This document shows, piece by piece, positions 16,731-27,348 of a stretch of DNA of 64,000 nt. Position 1 is the first letter of the stretch. Every line of letters begins with the position of its first letter. Under the pieces are notes generated by a model. The model did not search any database. It saw nothing but the letters and a program-made list of their open reading frames with translations, and was not told the DNA's origin. Position numbers and translations under genes: made by a program. This stretch comes from Actinomyces ruminicola (lineage in GTDB: Bacteria; Actinomycetota; Actinomycetes; Actinomycetales; Actinomycetaceae). The stretch lies in assembly GCF_900103885.1 (NCBI RefSeq), contig NZ_FNIM01000001.1:720745-784744 (forward strand). Direction: 5' to 3'.

Positions 16731-18320
16731 ATGCACTCCTCAACCCTCACTCCCAATGGCCTGACCCGCCGCACCATGCTGTCCCTCCTGTCGCTGGGCG
16801 CAGCCGGCACCGGCCTGGCCGCCTGCGCCGGCAGTCCTCTTCAGCGCGTGGCGGAGTCGACAGACGATCCTGCCGGCCTCACGGCCTCCCCGGCGGTGAG
16901 CGCGCCCCCGGTGCCGACCGCCGACGCCGCCGGCGCCGTCGCCCTGTACTCCGCGCTCGACGGCGTGGCGGCGACCTTCCGAGTCGGCCCCGCCACGGTG
17001 CAGGACGGTTACACGCTTGTGCGCGTGGAGGTGTCCACCGACTCCGACGAGGAGTTCACCCTCTCCTCGGCCTTCAGCGGATCCTCCCCCTACACGATGC
17101 GTGGAATGCGGCTGCTGTCGCTGCGCCAGTCTCTAGTCTTCCCCGAGCTCGGGGACCGTTCGGACGGGTTGTTCGACACCATCTCCCGGCTGTCCTCGGT
17201 GGAGGTGTTCCCGGTCTTCGAGGCGGTCGGCGACGACGTCGAAACCGTTGAGCTGTTCCTCCCGAGCGTCGGCGTGGCGGTGGGCGTCCCCGTGGTGAGC
17301 CCCGAGGACGCCGGCTTCGAAGCGGGCGAGGTGCTCAGCGTGGCGGAGATCGACCGTGAGGCCGATCCCGGTCCCTACCGGCTCAGTTCGCTGGTGGTCG
17401 CCACCGACGGCTCCTACGACACCGACGTCGACGAGGAGTCGACGACCGTGACGGTTTCCGGCGACGTGACCTTCGGTTCCGACTCGACCGAGTTGTCGGC
17501 ACAGGCGGACGAGGTCCTGGCGAAGGTGGTCGAGCAGCTGACTCGCTACCCGTCCGGCGGGAAGCTGTCGGTCACGGGTCACACCGACGACGTCGACGAG
17601 GAGGACTACAACCGGACCCTTTCTGAGCAGCGCGCCCAGGCGGTCGCCGACCGATTGGGCGAGCTGACGGACCTGTCCAGCTGGGACACCAGTGTCACGG
17701 GCAAGGGCGAGTCCGAGCCCCGGGCCGAGGGCACCTCGGACGAGGCGCGCGCCGCCAACCGGAGAGTCGAAGTGTTGATGACTCCGAAGAACCCCGCGGA
17801 GGCGAGCGCCCTGTCGACGGCAGCTACTCCCCCGGCCGACCAGGCCGACGCGTCACCGGGGCAGATGCCCCGCTCCGTCGGCCCGGCGGGCACGGGCGCC
17901 GACGGCGTGGACGTGCGCATAAGTGATCAGACGGTGCATTTGTCGATGGAGAGCGTGACGCGCGTGGGCGACTATGTGACCGGATCGCTCCTACTGAGCG
18001 CGCAGGAGGATGTGTCCATCACGGTGAATCTGTTCGCCCTGCCCAATGAACTGCAGATCCTGCACTGGCCGGCCTCCTTCACCGCAGCCCACAATCCGAC
18101 GCTGCTGGCGGGCGGCGCACGTTACCTGGCGGCCAACTATCTGGATGCCGAGAGCGAGTACGTCCCGGTGACCAACCGGCGGGTGCGCAACATCGTTCCC
18201 GGCGAGGCCATGCGCCTGCCGGTCGTCTGGCCCTACCCGGGTGCCGACACCGTAACCCTGGACCTGCCCGGCAAGAACCTGGCCGCGCGCCTGACCGACA
18301 TCCCGGTCGCCCAGGCCTGA
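16731..18320 (+). CDS. OmpA-family lipoprotein, paralogue of 5038-6594
   Basis: A 529-residue protein. The signal contains TRRTMLSLLSLG and the lipobox LAAC (Cys32), so it is a likely Tat lipoprotein. It has the same three-part layout as the 5038-6594 product: N-terminal domain, OmpA domain at about residues 235-350 ('DVTFGSDSTEL', 'GHTDDV', 'NRRVEVLMTP'), and a C-terminal domain ending 'RLTDIPVAQA' against 'RLTDIPVSEV' in the paralogue. Codons here are C/G-ending. It stands alone on the plus strand facing the kinase gene. Expected role: peptidoglycan-bound surface lipoprotein. Confidence 0.88.
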   Translation: MHSSTLTPNGLTRRTMLSLLSLGAAGTGLAACAGSPLQRVAESTDDPAGLTASPAVSAPPVPTADAAGAVALYSALDGVAATFRVGPATVQDGYTLVRVEVSTDSDEEFTLSSAFSGSSPYTMRGMRLLSLRQSLVFPELGDRSDGLFDTISRLSSVEVFPVFEAVGDDVETVELFLPSVGVAVGVPVVSPEDAGFEAGEVLSVAEIDREADPGPYRLSSLVVATDGSYDTDVDEESTTVTVSGDVTFGSDSTELSAQADEVLAKVVEQLTRYPSGGKLSVTGHTDDVDEEDYNRTLSEQRAQAVADRLGELTDLSSWDTSVTGKGESEPRAEGTSDEARAANRRVEVLMTPKNPAEASALSTAATPPADQADASPGQMPRSVGPAGTGADGVDVRISDQTVHLSMESVTRVGDYVTGSLLLSAQEDVSITVNLFALPNELQILHWPASFTAAHNPTLLAGGARYLAANYLDAESEYVPVTNRRVRNIVPGEAMRLPVVWPYPGADTVTLDLPGKNLAARLTDIPVAQA

Positions 18321-18334
18321 GCGGGCCCGGCGTC

Positions 18335-20773
18335 TCACTGCTTGACGAGCCCGTGTACGACCAGGTCGGCCCCCTCGGCCACCAGGATGCGCGGGACGCC
18401 CGCGGCCTTGCCGGCTGCGTTGTCCGACGGCGGGAGCACCCCCACCAGGGTGCCCGCCACCTGCCAGAGCTGCTCGCCGCCGTCGAGGTCGTAGGCGATC
18501 ACGTTGTCGCCGGTGGCGTCCTTGCGCGAAGAGGGCTGTCCCATGGTGAACAGCACGCCCTCGTCCTTGCCGATGAGACCCTTCGGGGCGATGATGCAGG
18601 CCTCTCCTTCGGTGCGCTCGGGCACGGCGTAGGCGACCCCACCGGGGCCGGTGGCCGTACAGGCGACCGTATTGACGTTGATCCCCGCCTCCACGCCGGA
18701 GCCGCGCAAGCGCACGCCGCCCTCATCCACCACGCTACGCAACAAGGCCACGAGCTCCTCCGCACTCACCTCGCCGGAGACCACCCAGTCCGAGCGAGTG
18801 TCGGCCCCGTCCACGGTGCCGACCTCGGTGCCGGTGGCGTCGTAGACGGTAGTCGCATTGCCTTCCACCTTGTAGAAGGCCTGCGTGCCGACGTCGGTGC
18901 CGATGCCGCCGGGTAGGAAGGAGTCAAAGTCGGGGGCGTCCTCGGCCGCCTCGGACAGCAGCACTTCGCCGGTTTCGGCGGACAGCACCAGCAGCCGCCC
19001 CGAACCGGTCTCGTAGGTCAGCACGAAGCCCGCGCTTACGCGTGCCTTGCGGAATCCGCCGTCACGGCGCCACAGCTGCTCACCGCTGGCATCCAGGGCC
19101 ACGAGCGAGCCGGAGTAGTAACCGTCAACCACGATGGCGGCGCTTCCGCTGGTTCCCAGCCAGGTGCGGTCCTCGAGCGAGATGGCGTCACCGGTATCTG
19201 CTCCGTCCAGGCCGACCAGGTGCACGGTCTCATCCTGGACGCACAGGAAGCTGTTGCTGGTCCAGAAGCCCGCCGAGTCGCAGTCGCCTGACCAGACCGG
19301 GGCCTGATTCGCGGCGTCCAGGTCGTACAGCGACCAGTAGCGGTAGCTGGTCTGCGCCGCCAGCGCGCCGTGGTCGGGAGAGATGCGGTAGTCATTGACG
19401 TCAGTCAGCCGCTGCAGCTCGACCGGGTCCGCCTGGGCGGGCAGGGCGGCGACGGCGGTCGCCGGTGCGGCCGCAGCACGGTGTCGCCAGATGAGCAGCC
19501 CGCCCACTGCCAGCGCGACCACGACGACGGCGCTGATCACGCCGATCAGCACGCCTCGCCCCCCACGACGGCCGCCCTTTCCCGCACGACTCCCATGGCC
19601 TGCGCCGCCCGCCGTATCCGGCGGGGCCCAGTCGGCCGATGGCGACGACGGGGGCATGGGAGAGGCCGGCTGCGGTGCACCGGTGATCCGGGTCCGCACA
19701 TCGGCCTCGTTGGGCGCCGGTACGTCGGCAAGCCTGGCGGGCTCGTGGGCCGCGACCACGGTCGGGGCCACCGCCAGCGGCGCGGTCGGCGGCGTCCCTG
19801 CACCGGGCCCACCCGCGCTGAGAGGCGCCGGCGCTGTGTCTGGCAGGGTGCCGTCGTCGGCCCACACATAGGGAACGGGAGCCGGCGCCGACGGCGGTGG
19901 AGTGGATCGTCGCGGTGCCGCCGCCGCACCGACCAACTCGGGGACGGCGGCCTCCAGCATGGCGGCGACCTCGCGGGCACCGGGGCGGGCGGCGGGCTGC
20001 TTGGCGAGCATGTGCTCCAGCACGCCCCACAGGGCGTCGGGCACGCCGTCGGGGCGGCCGGGGGCCCGCCGGGCGTGCTGGGCGAGCACCTGGGTGGGGG
20101 CACCCACGAACGGGGTGATGCCGCAGGCCGCCTCGTACAGCAGCACACCGAGGGAGTAGACGTCGGCGGCGGGCGTGGGGGCGGCGGGGTCAAGGATCTC
20201 CGGCGCCATGTACAGCGGGGTGCCGATGGCGCCGGTGGCGTGGGAGGAGGCGACCGTGTCGCAGATGCGGGCGACGCCGAAGTCGGCCAACCGGGGCGTC
20301 CACTCCCCCGCGGCCTCCCCCGAGCCGGCCGCGATGAGCACGTTGGCGGGCTTGATGTCGCGGTGAACGATGCCCGCATCGTGCACGGTAGCCAGTCCCA
20401 GAGCCAGCATTGCCCCGACCCGGGCCACCTCGGCGGGCGGCAGCACGCCCCGCTCGTTAAGGAGGCTCCGCAGGTTGCCGCCGCCCACGTAGTCCATGAC
20501 GATGGCGAAGCGGCTGCCCTCGACCACCATGTCCTGCACGCCGACCACGTAGGGGGAGGACACGCGCATCAGGGTGGCGCGCTCCCGGATGAAGCGCTCG
20601 ACGACGCCGGCGTCCTCCAGCAGATCGGCGCGCAGCAGCTTGACCGCCAGGGGGCTGCCGGGAGCGTCGGTGCGGTGGGCCAGCCAGACCTCCCCCTGCG
20701 CGCCCGCGCCTATGCGCGTATCCAGCACATAGGAGCTGCCGAGGCGTTGGGCGGCATCGTCGGTCGGGGGCAT
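18335..20773 (-). CDS. Serine/threonine protein kinase with extracellular beta-propeller-like domain
   Basis: An 812-residue transmembrane Hanks-type kinase. Kinase domain about residues 14-275: Gly loop GAGAQG, Lys45, HRDIKPAN with Asp139, DFG at 164-166, GTPLYMAPE. A Pro/Ala-rich juxtamembrane region (280-405) and one membrane helix (about 408-429) follow. An extracellular domain of about 380 residues has repeated 'W..D....V' and Asp/Gly-rich strands suggestive of a PQQ-like propeller (inferred). The last residues sit 14 bp from the convergent OmpA-family gene. It lacks the PASTA repeats of PknB, so it probably senses something other than muropeptides. Confidence 0.88.
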   Translation of the reverse strand: MPPTDDAAQRLGSSYVLDTRIGAGAQGEVWLAHRTDAPGSPLAVKLLRADLLEDAGVVERFIRERATLMRVSSPYVVGVQDMVVEGSRFAIVMDYVGGGNLRSLLNERGVLPPAEVARVGAMLALGLATVHDAGIVHRDIKPANVLIAAGSGEAAGEWTPRLADFGVARICDTVASSHATGAIGTPLYMAPEILDPAAPTPAADVYSLGVLLYEAACGITPFVGAPTQVLAQHARRAPGRPDGVPDALWGVLEHMLAKQPAARPGAREVAAMLEAAVPELVGAAAAPRRSTPPPSAPAPVPYVWADDGTLPDTAPAPLSAGGPGAGTPPTAPLAVAPTVVAAHEPARLADVPAPNEADVRTRITGAPQPASPMPPSSPSADWAPPDTAGGAGHGSRAGKGGRRGGRGVLIGVISAVVVVALAVGGLLIWRHRAAAAPATAVAALPAQADPVELQRLTDVNDYRISPDHGALAAQTSYRYWSLYDLDAANQAPVWSGDCDSAGFWTSNSFLCVQDETVHLVGLDGADTGDAISLEDRTWLGTSGSAAIVVDGYYSGSLVALDASGEQLWRRDGGFRKARVSAGFVLTYETGSGRLLVLSAETGEVLLSEAAEDAPDFDSFLPGGIGTDVGTQAFYKVEGNATTVYDATGTEVGTVDGADTRSDWVVSGEVSAEELVALLRSVVDEGGVRLRGSGVEAGINVNTVACTATGPGGVAYAVPERTEGEACIIAPKGLIGKDEGVLFTMGQPSSRKDATGDNVIAYDLDGGEQLWQVAGTLVGVLPPSDNAAGKAAGVPRILVAEGADLVVHGLVKQ

Positions 20774-20959
20774 GGGCGTCTCCTCGAGGGTGGGGGAAGC
20801 GGGGCGGGGCGGACTCCTCGGTCCTGCCGCCTGTGGGACATCCTAAACGGAAAGTCTCGTTCGGATGACGATCAGTCCGGAACCATATCTACCGAACTCG
20901 GCACGTGACTTCTACCGATCTCGGCGAGGGGTGCGGCCGGTTCCGGGGACGCGAAGACA

Positions 20960-20992
20960 GCGGGCCGACCCCCGCGTGGGGAGCCGACCCGC
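20960..20992 (-). terminator. Rho-independent-type hairpin after rplA
   Basis: Read on the minus strand, 14 base pairs form with a 5-nt loop, three of them G-U wobbles. That is expected of an RNA hairpin rather than a DNA palindrome. It lies 31 bp beyond the rplA stop. No long U tract follows. Confidence 0.55.
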
Positions 20993-21022
20993 CGACTCAG
21001 TGCGCGCTAGCGCTCAGAGCAT

Positions 21023-21712
<690 letters not shown>

Positions 21713-21794
21713 CTGCTTCTCCTTAGCAGTCGTGGTGAACGGGCCGCGCAGGCCCTTCCACGCATAATGGATTAGAGGAGTCGAGGGACTGGTC

Positions 21795-22226
21795 TCAGGC
21801 CTCGACGGTGATGCCCATGGAGCGGGCGGTGCCGGCAATGATCTTGGCGGCGGAGTCGACGTCGTTGGCGTTCAGGTCGCGCATCTTGGTCTCGGCGATC
21901 TCACGCAGCTGGGCCTGGGTCAGCGAGCCGACCTTGTCCGCGTGCGGGCTGGCGGAGCCCTTGGATACGCCTGCGGCCTTCTTGATGAGTTCGGCGGCCG
22001 GCGGAGTCTTCGTCACAAAGGTGAAGGAGCGGTCCTCGTAAACCGTGATCTCCACCGGGACGACGTTGCCGCGCTGGGACTCGGTCGCAGCGTTGTAGGC
22101 CTTGCAGAACTCCATGATGTTGACGCCGTGCTGACCGAGCGCGGGGCCGATCGGCGGGGCGGGGTTGGCCTGGCCGGCCTGAATCTGGAGCTTGATCAGC
22201 CCGGCGACCTTCTTCTTAGGAGCCAT
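21795..22226 (-). CDS. rplK: 50S ribosomal protein L11
   Basis: 143 residues, family-typical length, beginning [15 protein letters not shown] with the L11 core '[22 protein letters not shown]' pattern. It forms the GTPase-associated centre with 23S rRNA. It sits in the conserved order secE-nusG-rplK-rplA. Confidence 0.97.
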   Translation of the reverse strand: MAPKKKVAGLIKLQIQAGQANPAPPIGPALGQHGVNIMEFCKAYNAATESQRGNVVPVEITVYEDRSFTFVTKTPPAAELIKKAAGVSKGSASPHADKVGSLTQAQLREIAETKMRDLNANDVDSAAKIIAGTARSMGITVEA

Positions 22227-22427
22227 GGGTAACTTGGTCTTTCTTGTCCGGATTGCTGCACACCTGCCGTGCAGCGAGTGGTTGCGTTGGTACGCGGGCG
22301 CGTACCGGGCACGCGAGCGCCCATCTTAGACCCGCGCGCACACCTGCGAGACACCCGGTGGGCGGTCTCACATGCATGGGCCGCCGCATCCCGCCGTCGA
22401 CCGGGACGGCCGGGGCGGGAGCGGCGG

Positions 22428-23159
22428 TCAGATCTTGGCGACCTGGTTGAAGGCGAGCTCGGCCGGGGTGTCGCGGCCGAACAGGGAGATGAGCACCTGC
22501 AGCTTCTGGGTGTCGGGGTGAATCTCCGAGATCGTGGCGGGCAGCGACTCGAAGGGACCATCGGTGACGATGACGGACTCGCCCACGGAGAAGGCGACCT
22601 CGTAGACCTGACCGTCGGCGGCGACCTGGGTGCCGGCGCCCTCCTCGGGGGCGGCGGTGGCGGCCGCGGCGCGCTTGGCGGCGACCTCCTCGGGAGTGGG
22701 GCCGAGCTGGGAGACGACCTCCTCGAAGGTCAGCGGCACCGGGTCGTAGCGATCGCCGACGAAGCCGGTGACGGCAGGGGTGTCCTTGATGGTGCGCCAC
22801 ACCTGCTCGGAGGTCTCCGGGTCATCCAGGTCCATACGCACGAACACGTAGCCGGGGATGCGGACCCGCGAGACCTCCTTCTTCTTGTTGCCGTTCTTGA
22901 TCTCGATGACCGTCTCCATGGGGGCGACGGCGTCGAAGACATAGTCCTCCAGCTCGAAGTTCTCCGCGCGCGCCATGATGTCCGCGGCGACGCGCCGCTC
23001 ATAGCCGGAGTAGGTGTGCAGCACGTACCACTCGCCCGGCAGCGAGGACATCTGCTTGCGGAACTCCTCGACCGGGTCGATCTCGGCAGGCTGGTCCTGC
23101 GGCGCGGCGGCCTCCGCCTGGTCGACGGCGGGCTCCTCGGGGATGTTCTCCTCGGACAC
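22428..23159 (-). CDS. nusG: Transcription termination/antitermination protein NusG
   Basis: 243 residues. The N-terminal 55 residues are an acidic/Ala-rich extension usual in actinobacteria. The NGN domain follows ('[12 protein letters not shown]', '[13 protein letters not shown]'), then an Ala/Glu-rich insert and the C-terminal KOW domain ('[21 protein letters not shown]'). It couples RNA polymerase to Rho and ribosomes. It lies 73 bp after secE. Confidence 0.96.
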   Translation of the reverse strand: MSEENIPEEPAVDQAEAAAPQDQPAEIDPVEEFRKQMSSLPGEWYVLHTYSGYERRVAADIMARAENFELEDYVFDAVAPMETVIEIKNGNKKKEVSRVRIPGYVFVRMDLDDPETSEQVWRTIKDTPAVTGFVGDRYDPVPLTFEEVVSQLGPTPEEVAAKRAAAATAAPEEGAGTQVAADGQVYEVAFSVGESVIVTDGPFESLPATISEIHPDTQKLQVLISLFGRDTPAELAFNQVAKI

Positions 23160-23232
23160 GGTGTTTCTCTCTCCTCGGACTGGAATATGACGACGGCGGC
23201 GACTGACTTTAGGCGGGAAGTGGATCGGGCGG

Positions 23233-23469
23233 TCAGGCGAAGACCCACATGACGAGCCGGTCGAAGACGGCGTCGAGAACCCCGGTGAACAGCATGATCG
23301 CCAGGATGAACACGACCACCACTGCGAAATAGGTCCACAGCTCGTTCCGGGTGGGCCAGACCACCTTGCGGAGCTCGTCGATCACCTGCCGGAAGTACAG
23401 GGAGATGCGGGAGAAGGGGCCGCGCCTCTGCTTCCGCACGCCCTTCGCGGCGCTGGCAGTGTTGCTCAT
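23233..23469 (-). CDS. secE: Preprotein translocase subunit SecE
   Basis: 78 residues: a basic N-terminus, the conserved amphipathic segment '[16 protein letters not shown]' and one membrane helix (about 47-72). It is the essential SecYEG subunit. Its place between tRNA-Trp and nusG is the standard actinobacterial arrangement. Confidence 0.96.
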   Translation of the reverse strand: MSNTASAAKGVRKQRRGPFSRISLYFRQVIDELRKVVWPTRNELWTYFAVVVVFILAIMLFTGVLDAVFDRLVMWVFA

Positions 23470-23563
23470 GCTCTCGTGATCCTCGGGGTCGACGGTCCGG
23501 TCACGCCCTGACGGGCGAGAAGACGGAGCCGACGGGATCTCCCGACAGATCCGCCGTTCTCAG

Positions 23564-23636
23564 CAGGGCAGGCGGGACTCGAACCCACAACCGCCGGTTT
23601 TGGAGACCGGTGCGCTACCAATTGCGCCACTGCCCT
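23564..23636 (-). tRNA. tRNA-Trp (CCA anticodon)
   Basis: 73 nt. The 7-bp acceptor stem AGGGCAG/CTGCCCT, D-arm, anticodon loop CTCCAAA (anticodon CCA) and T-arm GTTCGAGTCC are all present. No CCA end is encoded. It is transcribed toward secE. Confidence 0.96.
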
Positions 23637-23810
23637 TCAGCGGCCACCCATCTTGCCACATTGCGCGGCGAATACCGAACTCCAGCTCAGTGGGCTGCGC
23701 CACGTCCGCGGCGCGGTGTCCGGACTGCAACACCTGAGAGCCTCGCCACCTCACGCCGCATAGCGGGACAGCGGTGCCGCCCTCCGGTGGGAGCATGAGA
23801 CTATCTGCCC

Positions 23811-25025
23811 GTGAGTACTGCACCCAGGAGTCGTGTATCCGCCCGTCTGGCCGCCATCTCCCCGTCGGCAACCCTCGCTGTCGACGCCAAGGCCAAGGCC
23901 CTGCGCGCCGCGGGCCGGCCGGTCATCGGCTTCGGCGCGGGCGAGCCGGACTTCGCCACCCCGGACTACATCGTCGCCGCCGCCGTGGCCGCGGCCCAGG
24001 ACCCGGTCAACCACAAGTACTCCCCCGCCAAGGGGCTGCCCGAACTGCGCGAGGCCATCTCCGCCAAGACGCTGCGGGACTCCGGCTACCTGGTCTCGCC
24101 GGAGGACATCCTGGTCACCAATGGCGGCAAGCAGGCCGTCTTCCAGGCCTTCGCCGCACTGGTGGACCCGGGCGACGAGGTGCTGATGCCCACCCCCATC
24201 TGGACCACCTACCCGGAGGTAGTGGCCCTGGCCGGCGGCACCACCGTGGAGGTGTTCGCCGGCGCGGAGCAGGACTACAAGGTCACGCTCGAGCAGTTGG
24301 AGGCCGCCCGGACCGAGCGCACCAAGGTGCTGCTGCTGTGCTCGCCGTCCAACCCCACCGGCGCCGTCTACACCACCGCCGAGCTGACCCACATCGGCCA
24401 GTGGGCGCTGGAGCACGGCATCTGGGTGGTCACCGATGAGATCTACGAGCACCTGCTCTACGACGACGCCAAGCCCGCCCACATCGTGGCGCTGGTGCCC
24501 GAACTGGCCGACCAGACGGTGGTGCTCAACGGGGTCGCCAAGACCTATGCGATGACCGGCTGGCGCGTGGGCTGGATGATGGGCCCCACCGACGTCATCC
24601 GGGCGGCCGCCAACTTCCAGTCGCACCTGTCCAGCAACGTGGCCAACGTCTCCCAGCGCGCGGCCCTCGCCGCCGTGGGCGGCGATCTCTCCGCGGTGGA
24701 GCACATGCGCGCCGCCTTCGACCGGCGGCGTCAGCTGATCGTGTCCATGCTCGGCGAGATCGACGGGGTGAAGGTCCCCACGCCCAAGGGCGCCTTCTAC
24801 GCCTACCCGAGCGTGGAGGCGCTGATCGGCAAGTCGCTGCGCGGGCACGTGATCGACTCCTCCGCCACACTGGCCGAGCTGCTGCTGGAGTACGCCGAGG
24901 TGGCCGTGGTGCCCGGTGAGGCCTTCGGCCCCTCCGGCTTCCTGCGCATGTCCTACGCCATGAGCGACGACGCCATCACCGAGGGCGTCACCCGCATGCA
25001 GGAGCTGCTGGCCGAGGTCGACTGA
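23811..25025 (+). CDS. aspC: PLP-dependent aspartate/aromatic-type aminotransferase
   Basis: 404 residues from GTG at 23811. A class I/II aminotransferase fold with '[10 protein letters not shown]', '[12 protein letters not shown]' and the PLP lysine in '[14 protein letters not shown]' (Lys244), plus Arg near 'GFLRMSYA' for the substrate carboxylate. Closest in pattern to AspC/AspB (aspartate:2-oxoglutarate). The exact amino-acid substrate cannot be fixed from sequence. The next small gene begins immediately after its stop. Confidence 0.92.
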   Translation: MSTAPRSRVSARLAAISPSATLAVDAKAKALRAAGRPVIGFGAGEPDFATPDYIVAAAVAAAQDPVNHKYSPAKGLPELREAISAKTLRDSGYLVSPEDILVTNGGKQAVFQAFAALVDPGDEVLMPTPIWTTYPEVVALAGGTTVEVFAGAEQDYKVTLEQLEAARTERTKVLLLCSPSNPTGAVYTTAELTHIGQWALEHGIWVVTDEIYEHLLYDDAKPAHIVALVPELADQTVVLNGVAKTYAMTGWRVGWMMGPTDVIRAAANFQSHLSSNVANVSQRAALAAVGGDLSAVEHMRAAFDRRRQLIVSMLGEIDGVKVPTPKGAFYAYPSVEALIGKSLRGHVIDSSATLAELLLEYAEVAVVPGEAFGPSGFLRMSYAMSDDAITEGVTRMQELLAEVD

Positions 25026-25481
25026 GTGCTACGCAAACGGCTACTGGCCGCGGCGATCGGCATACTGGCCGTCATCGCCGCGGCGGTGGTTTACATGTTC
25101 TGGTGGCCACTACCCCAGGGCGCCCCGGAGCTTGCCCCCGAGGTAGAGGCGCTGCGCAGCCAGGCCACGGGCTACGTGGAGAACCAACCCGGAAGAGGAA
25201 ATGACTGGTCTCTAGTTCTCGGAGCCACAAACGCCGAAGCCGTGTGGGTCCATTTCACCAGGGGAGGTGAAGCAGTTCCACACACACAGATAGATGTCGG
25301 TTCATCCGCCGAAGTACTCGGTTGCACCATCACCGTCTTGGAGTCACACCCCGAAAGGCCGCGAGGCCGGGGCGCAGGTTCCGCATCCAGTTGGGCGCTC
25401 ATCGCCGTCCAGTGCCCCGAGTCGCCCGTCGCAGACGCCACGGCACAACGGGGCGATCCAGCCTCCGCTTCCACACCCTGA
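25026..25481 (+). CDS. Small membrane-anchored protein, unknown
   Basis: 151 residues from GTG at 25026, directly after the aminotransferase stop. An N-terminal membrane helix (about residues 6-28) is followed by an extracellular domain with two Cys and a low-complexity tail. Codon usage becomes less GC3-biased in the second half. No family recognised; probably co-transcribed with the aminotransferase. Confidence 0.6.
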   Translation: MLRKRLLAAAIGILAVIAAAVVYMFWWPLPQGAPELAPEVEALRSQATGYVENQPGRGNDWSLVLGATNAEAVWVHFTRGGEAVPHTQIDVGSSAEVLGCTITVLESHPERPRGRGAGSASSWALIAVQCPESPVADATAQRGDPASASTP

Positions 25482-25501
25482 CGCGTTTTGGGGCCGTCAG
25501 G
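25477..25501 (+). terminator. Hairpin at the end of the aminotransferase transcript
   Basis: CCTGACG and CGTCAGG pair around an 11-nt loop, followed by CTCTTTC. The stem includes the stop codon of the upstream gene. Confidence 0.5.
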
Positions 25502-25584
25502 CTCTTTCGGCTTGGAGGTGTGGTCGTATGCATGGCGGGGCATACACCAACACGCGGACGCCCAAAGTGATGCTCCTATGTGTG

Positions 25585-25731
25585 TCAAGCGGTGGTGAGG
25601 TATTGGTCGTAGGTGGTGGCGAGGTGGCGGTCGTGGTGTTTGCCGCGTTCGAGTTCGCTGATGCGGGCGGGCCAGGTGTGTAGGGCGGTGGCGGCTTGAA
25701 TTGTCAAGCCCCGGGGGCTGACAGCCATACA
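25585..25731 (-). pseudogene. Possible C-terminal fragment of a transposase-like gene
   Basis: The minus-strand frame reads a Trp/Arg/His-rich helical tail ('HTWPARISELERG...YDQYLTTA' then stop), with no upstream body because the AGCS symporter gene begins 16 bp away. The pattern resembles tails of small mobile-element proteins, but this is recall of pattern, not a match. TGTCAAG occurs near both ends (about 25577 and 25702). Confidence 0.25.
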
Positions 25732-25747
25732 TGGGCGAGTCCGCCGC

Positions 25748-27241
25748 TCAGGCCTCGACAATCGCCTCCGCATGCTCCGGGACGGAGGTGAACTCTTCCC
25801 CGGGGCGGCGCAGGTGCGGATCCTGGGCGAGGTAGGCCTTGGTCTCGCGGGCGATCAGGCCGGACAGCAGCACCAGGCCGATCAGGTTGGGGATGGCCAT
25901 GAGCCCGTTGGCAATGTCCGCGAAGGTCCACACGTCATCCAGGCTGGTGACGGTGCCCAGGAAGATCAGGACCGTGAAGAACAGGCGGAAGGGCAGCACC
26001 CCATGCACGCCCACCAGCCGCACGATGCAGCGCTCGCCGTAGTAGGCCCAGCCCAGGATCGTCGAGCACCCCAGGAAGATGAGCGAGACCGACACGATGT
26101 AGTGCCCCCACTCTCCAGGCAGCCCGGTGGTGAAGGCATTCGCGGTCATGGTGGCCGGGTCGGCGCCCGTCCAGGCACCGGTCGACAGCACCACCAGGCC
26201 GGTGCAGGTGACCACCACGAAGGTGTCGATGAAGGTCTGGGTCATGGACACCAGACCCTGACGAGCCGGGTGGTTGGTCTTGGCCGCAGCGGCGGCGATG
26301 GCAGCCGATCCCATGCCGGACTCGTTGGAGAAGATGCCGCGGGCCATCCCGTACTTCAACGCCATGAGCATGGTCGAGCCGGCGAAGCCGCCGACGGCGC
26401 CGTGCCCGGTGAAGGCGTCGGCGAACACCATCGCGAGCGCTGCCGGGATCGCCGTGATGTTGACGGCCAGGATGTAGAAGCAGCCGCCCACGTAGAAGAC
26501 GATCATCATCGGCACGAAGGCCGCCGTGACGCGGCCGATGGACTCGATCCCGCCCAGGAGCACGCCGCCGATGGCGATCGCCATGATGATGCCCACCAGC
26601 GCCGGATCAGCCCCGAAGGAGTGCTGCAGCTGGGCTGCGACCGAGTTGGACTGGGTCATCGAGCCGATGCCGAAGCAGGCCAACAGCGTGGCGACGGCGA
26701 AGAACACCGACAGCGCGGTGCCCAGGCGCCCCTTGATCGCGTGCTGCAGGTAGTACTGGGGGCCGCCGGACTTCTGGCCGTTGGCGTCGGTGGTGCGGAA
26801 GCGGACGGCGAGGAAGGCCTCGGAGTACTTCGAAGCCATGCCGAAGAAGGCGGTCACCCACATCCAGAACAGGGCGCCGGGACCGCCCAGGTGGATGGCG
26901 GTGGCCACGCCGATGATGTTGCCGACGCCGACGGTCGCGGCCAGCGCCGTGGTCAGCGCCTGGTAGTGGGAGATGTCGCCCTCGGCCGTGTCCACCTCGC
27001 CGTCGCTGCGGTCCACGAAGGCGAAGCGCAGCGCGGGGAAGAGCTTGCGCAGCTGGACGGCGCGCAGTCTGAGGGTCAGCCAGATCCCGGTGCCCAGCAG
27101 CAGCGGGATCAGCAGCCACGGACCCCATAGGAAGTCGTCGGCTGCGGACAGGGCCTCGCTGAACCCGGCCGGGCGCAGGGCCGACGCCGGCGCCGCGGTC
27201 ACAGTGGCGAGTGACAGTACGGGAGTGGGGGAAGTGAGCAC
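25748..27241 (-). CDS. Sodium:alanine/glycine symporter (AGCS family)
   Basis: 497 residues from GTG at 27241, with GGAAAGG upstream. About ten to eleven membrane segments. Family motifs are visible: 'GVGNIIGVATAIHLGGPGALFWMW', 'GIFSNESGMGSAAIAAAAA' and 'GWAYYGERC'. It imports alanine or glycine with Na+. An in-frame ATG at 27307 lacks an SD, and the much longer frame reaching 27865 overlaps the phosphotransferase gene. Confidence 0.92.
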   Translation of the reverse strand: MLTSPTPVLSLATVTAAPASALRPAGFSEALSAADDFLWGPWLLIPLLLGTGIWLTLRLRAVQLRKLFPALRFAFVDRSDGEVDTAEGDISHYQALTTALAATVGVGNIIGVATAIHLGGPGALFWMWVTAFFGMASKYSEAFLAVRFRTTDANGQKSGGPQYYLQHAIKGRLGTALSVFFAVATLLACFGIGSMTQSNSVAAQLQHSFGADPALVGIIMAIAIGGVLLGGIESIGRVTAAFVPMMIVFYVGGCFYILAVNITAIPAALAMVFADAFTGHGAVGGFAGSTMLMALKYGMARGIFSNESGMGSAAIAAAAAKTNHPARQGLVSMTQTFIDTFVVVTCTGLVVLSTGAWTGADPATMTANAFTTGLPGEWGHYIVSVSLIFLGCSTILGWAYYGERCIVRLVGVHGVLPFRLFFTVLIFLGTVTSLDDVWTFADIANGLMAIPNLIGLVLLSGLIARETKAYLAQDPHLRRPGEEFTSVPEHAEAIVEA

Positions 27242-27348
27242 GGGATCTGCCTTTCCGCCGGCGAGCACCGGCGCACACAGGTTAAGCAGGTGCGCAGTTA
27301 CGAGCATGTGACTGTCCACAACGTGGCCCCCACCCCGCCGTCCTCGGA

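Noticed and set aside
25772..27130. Plus-strand frame of 452 codons opposite the AGCS symporter
   Set aside because: Highly charged, His/Gly-rich shadow translation; the minus-strand symporter has complete motifs.
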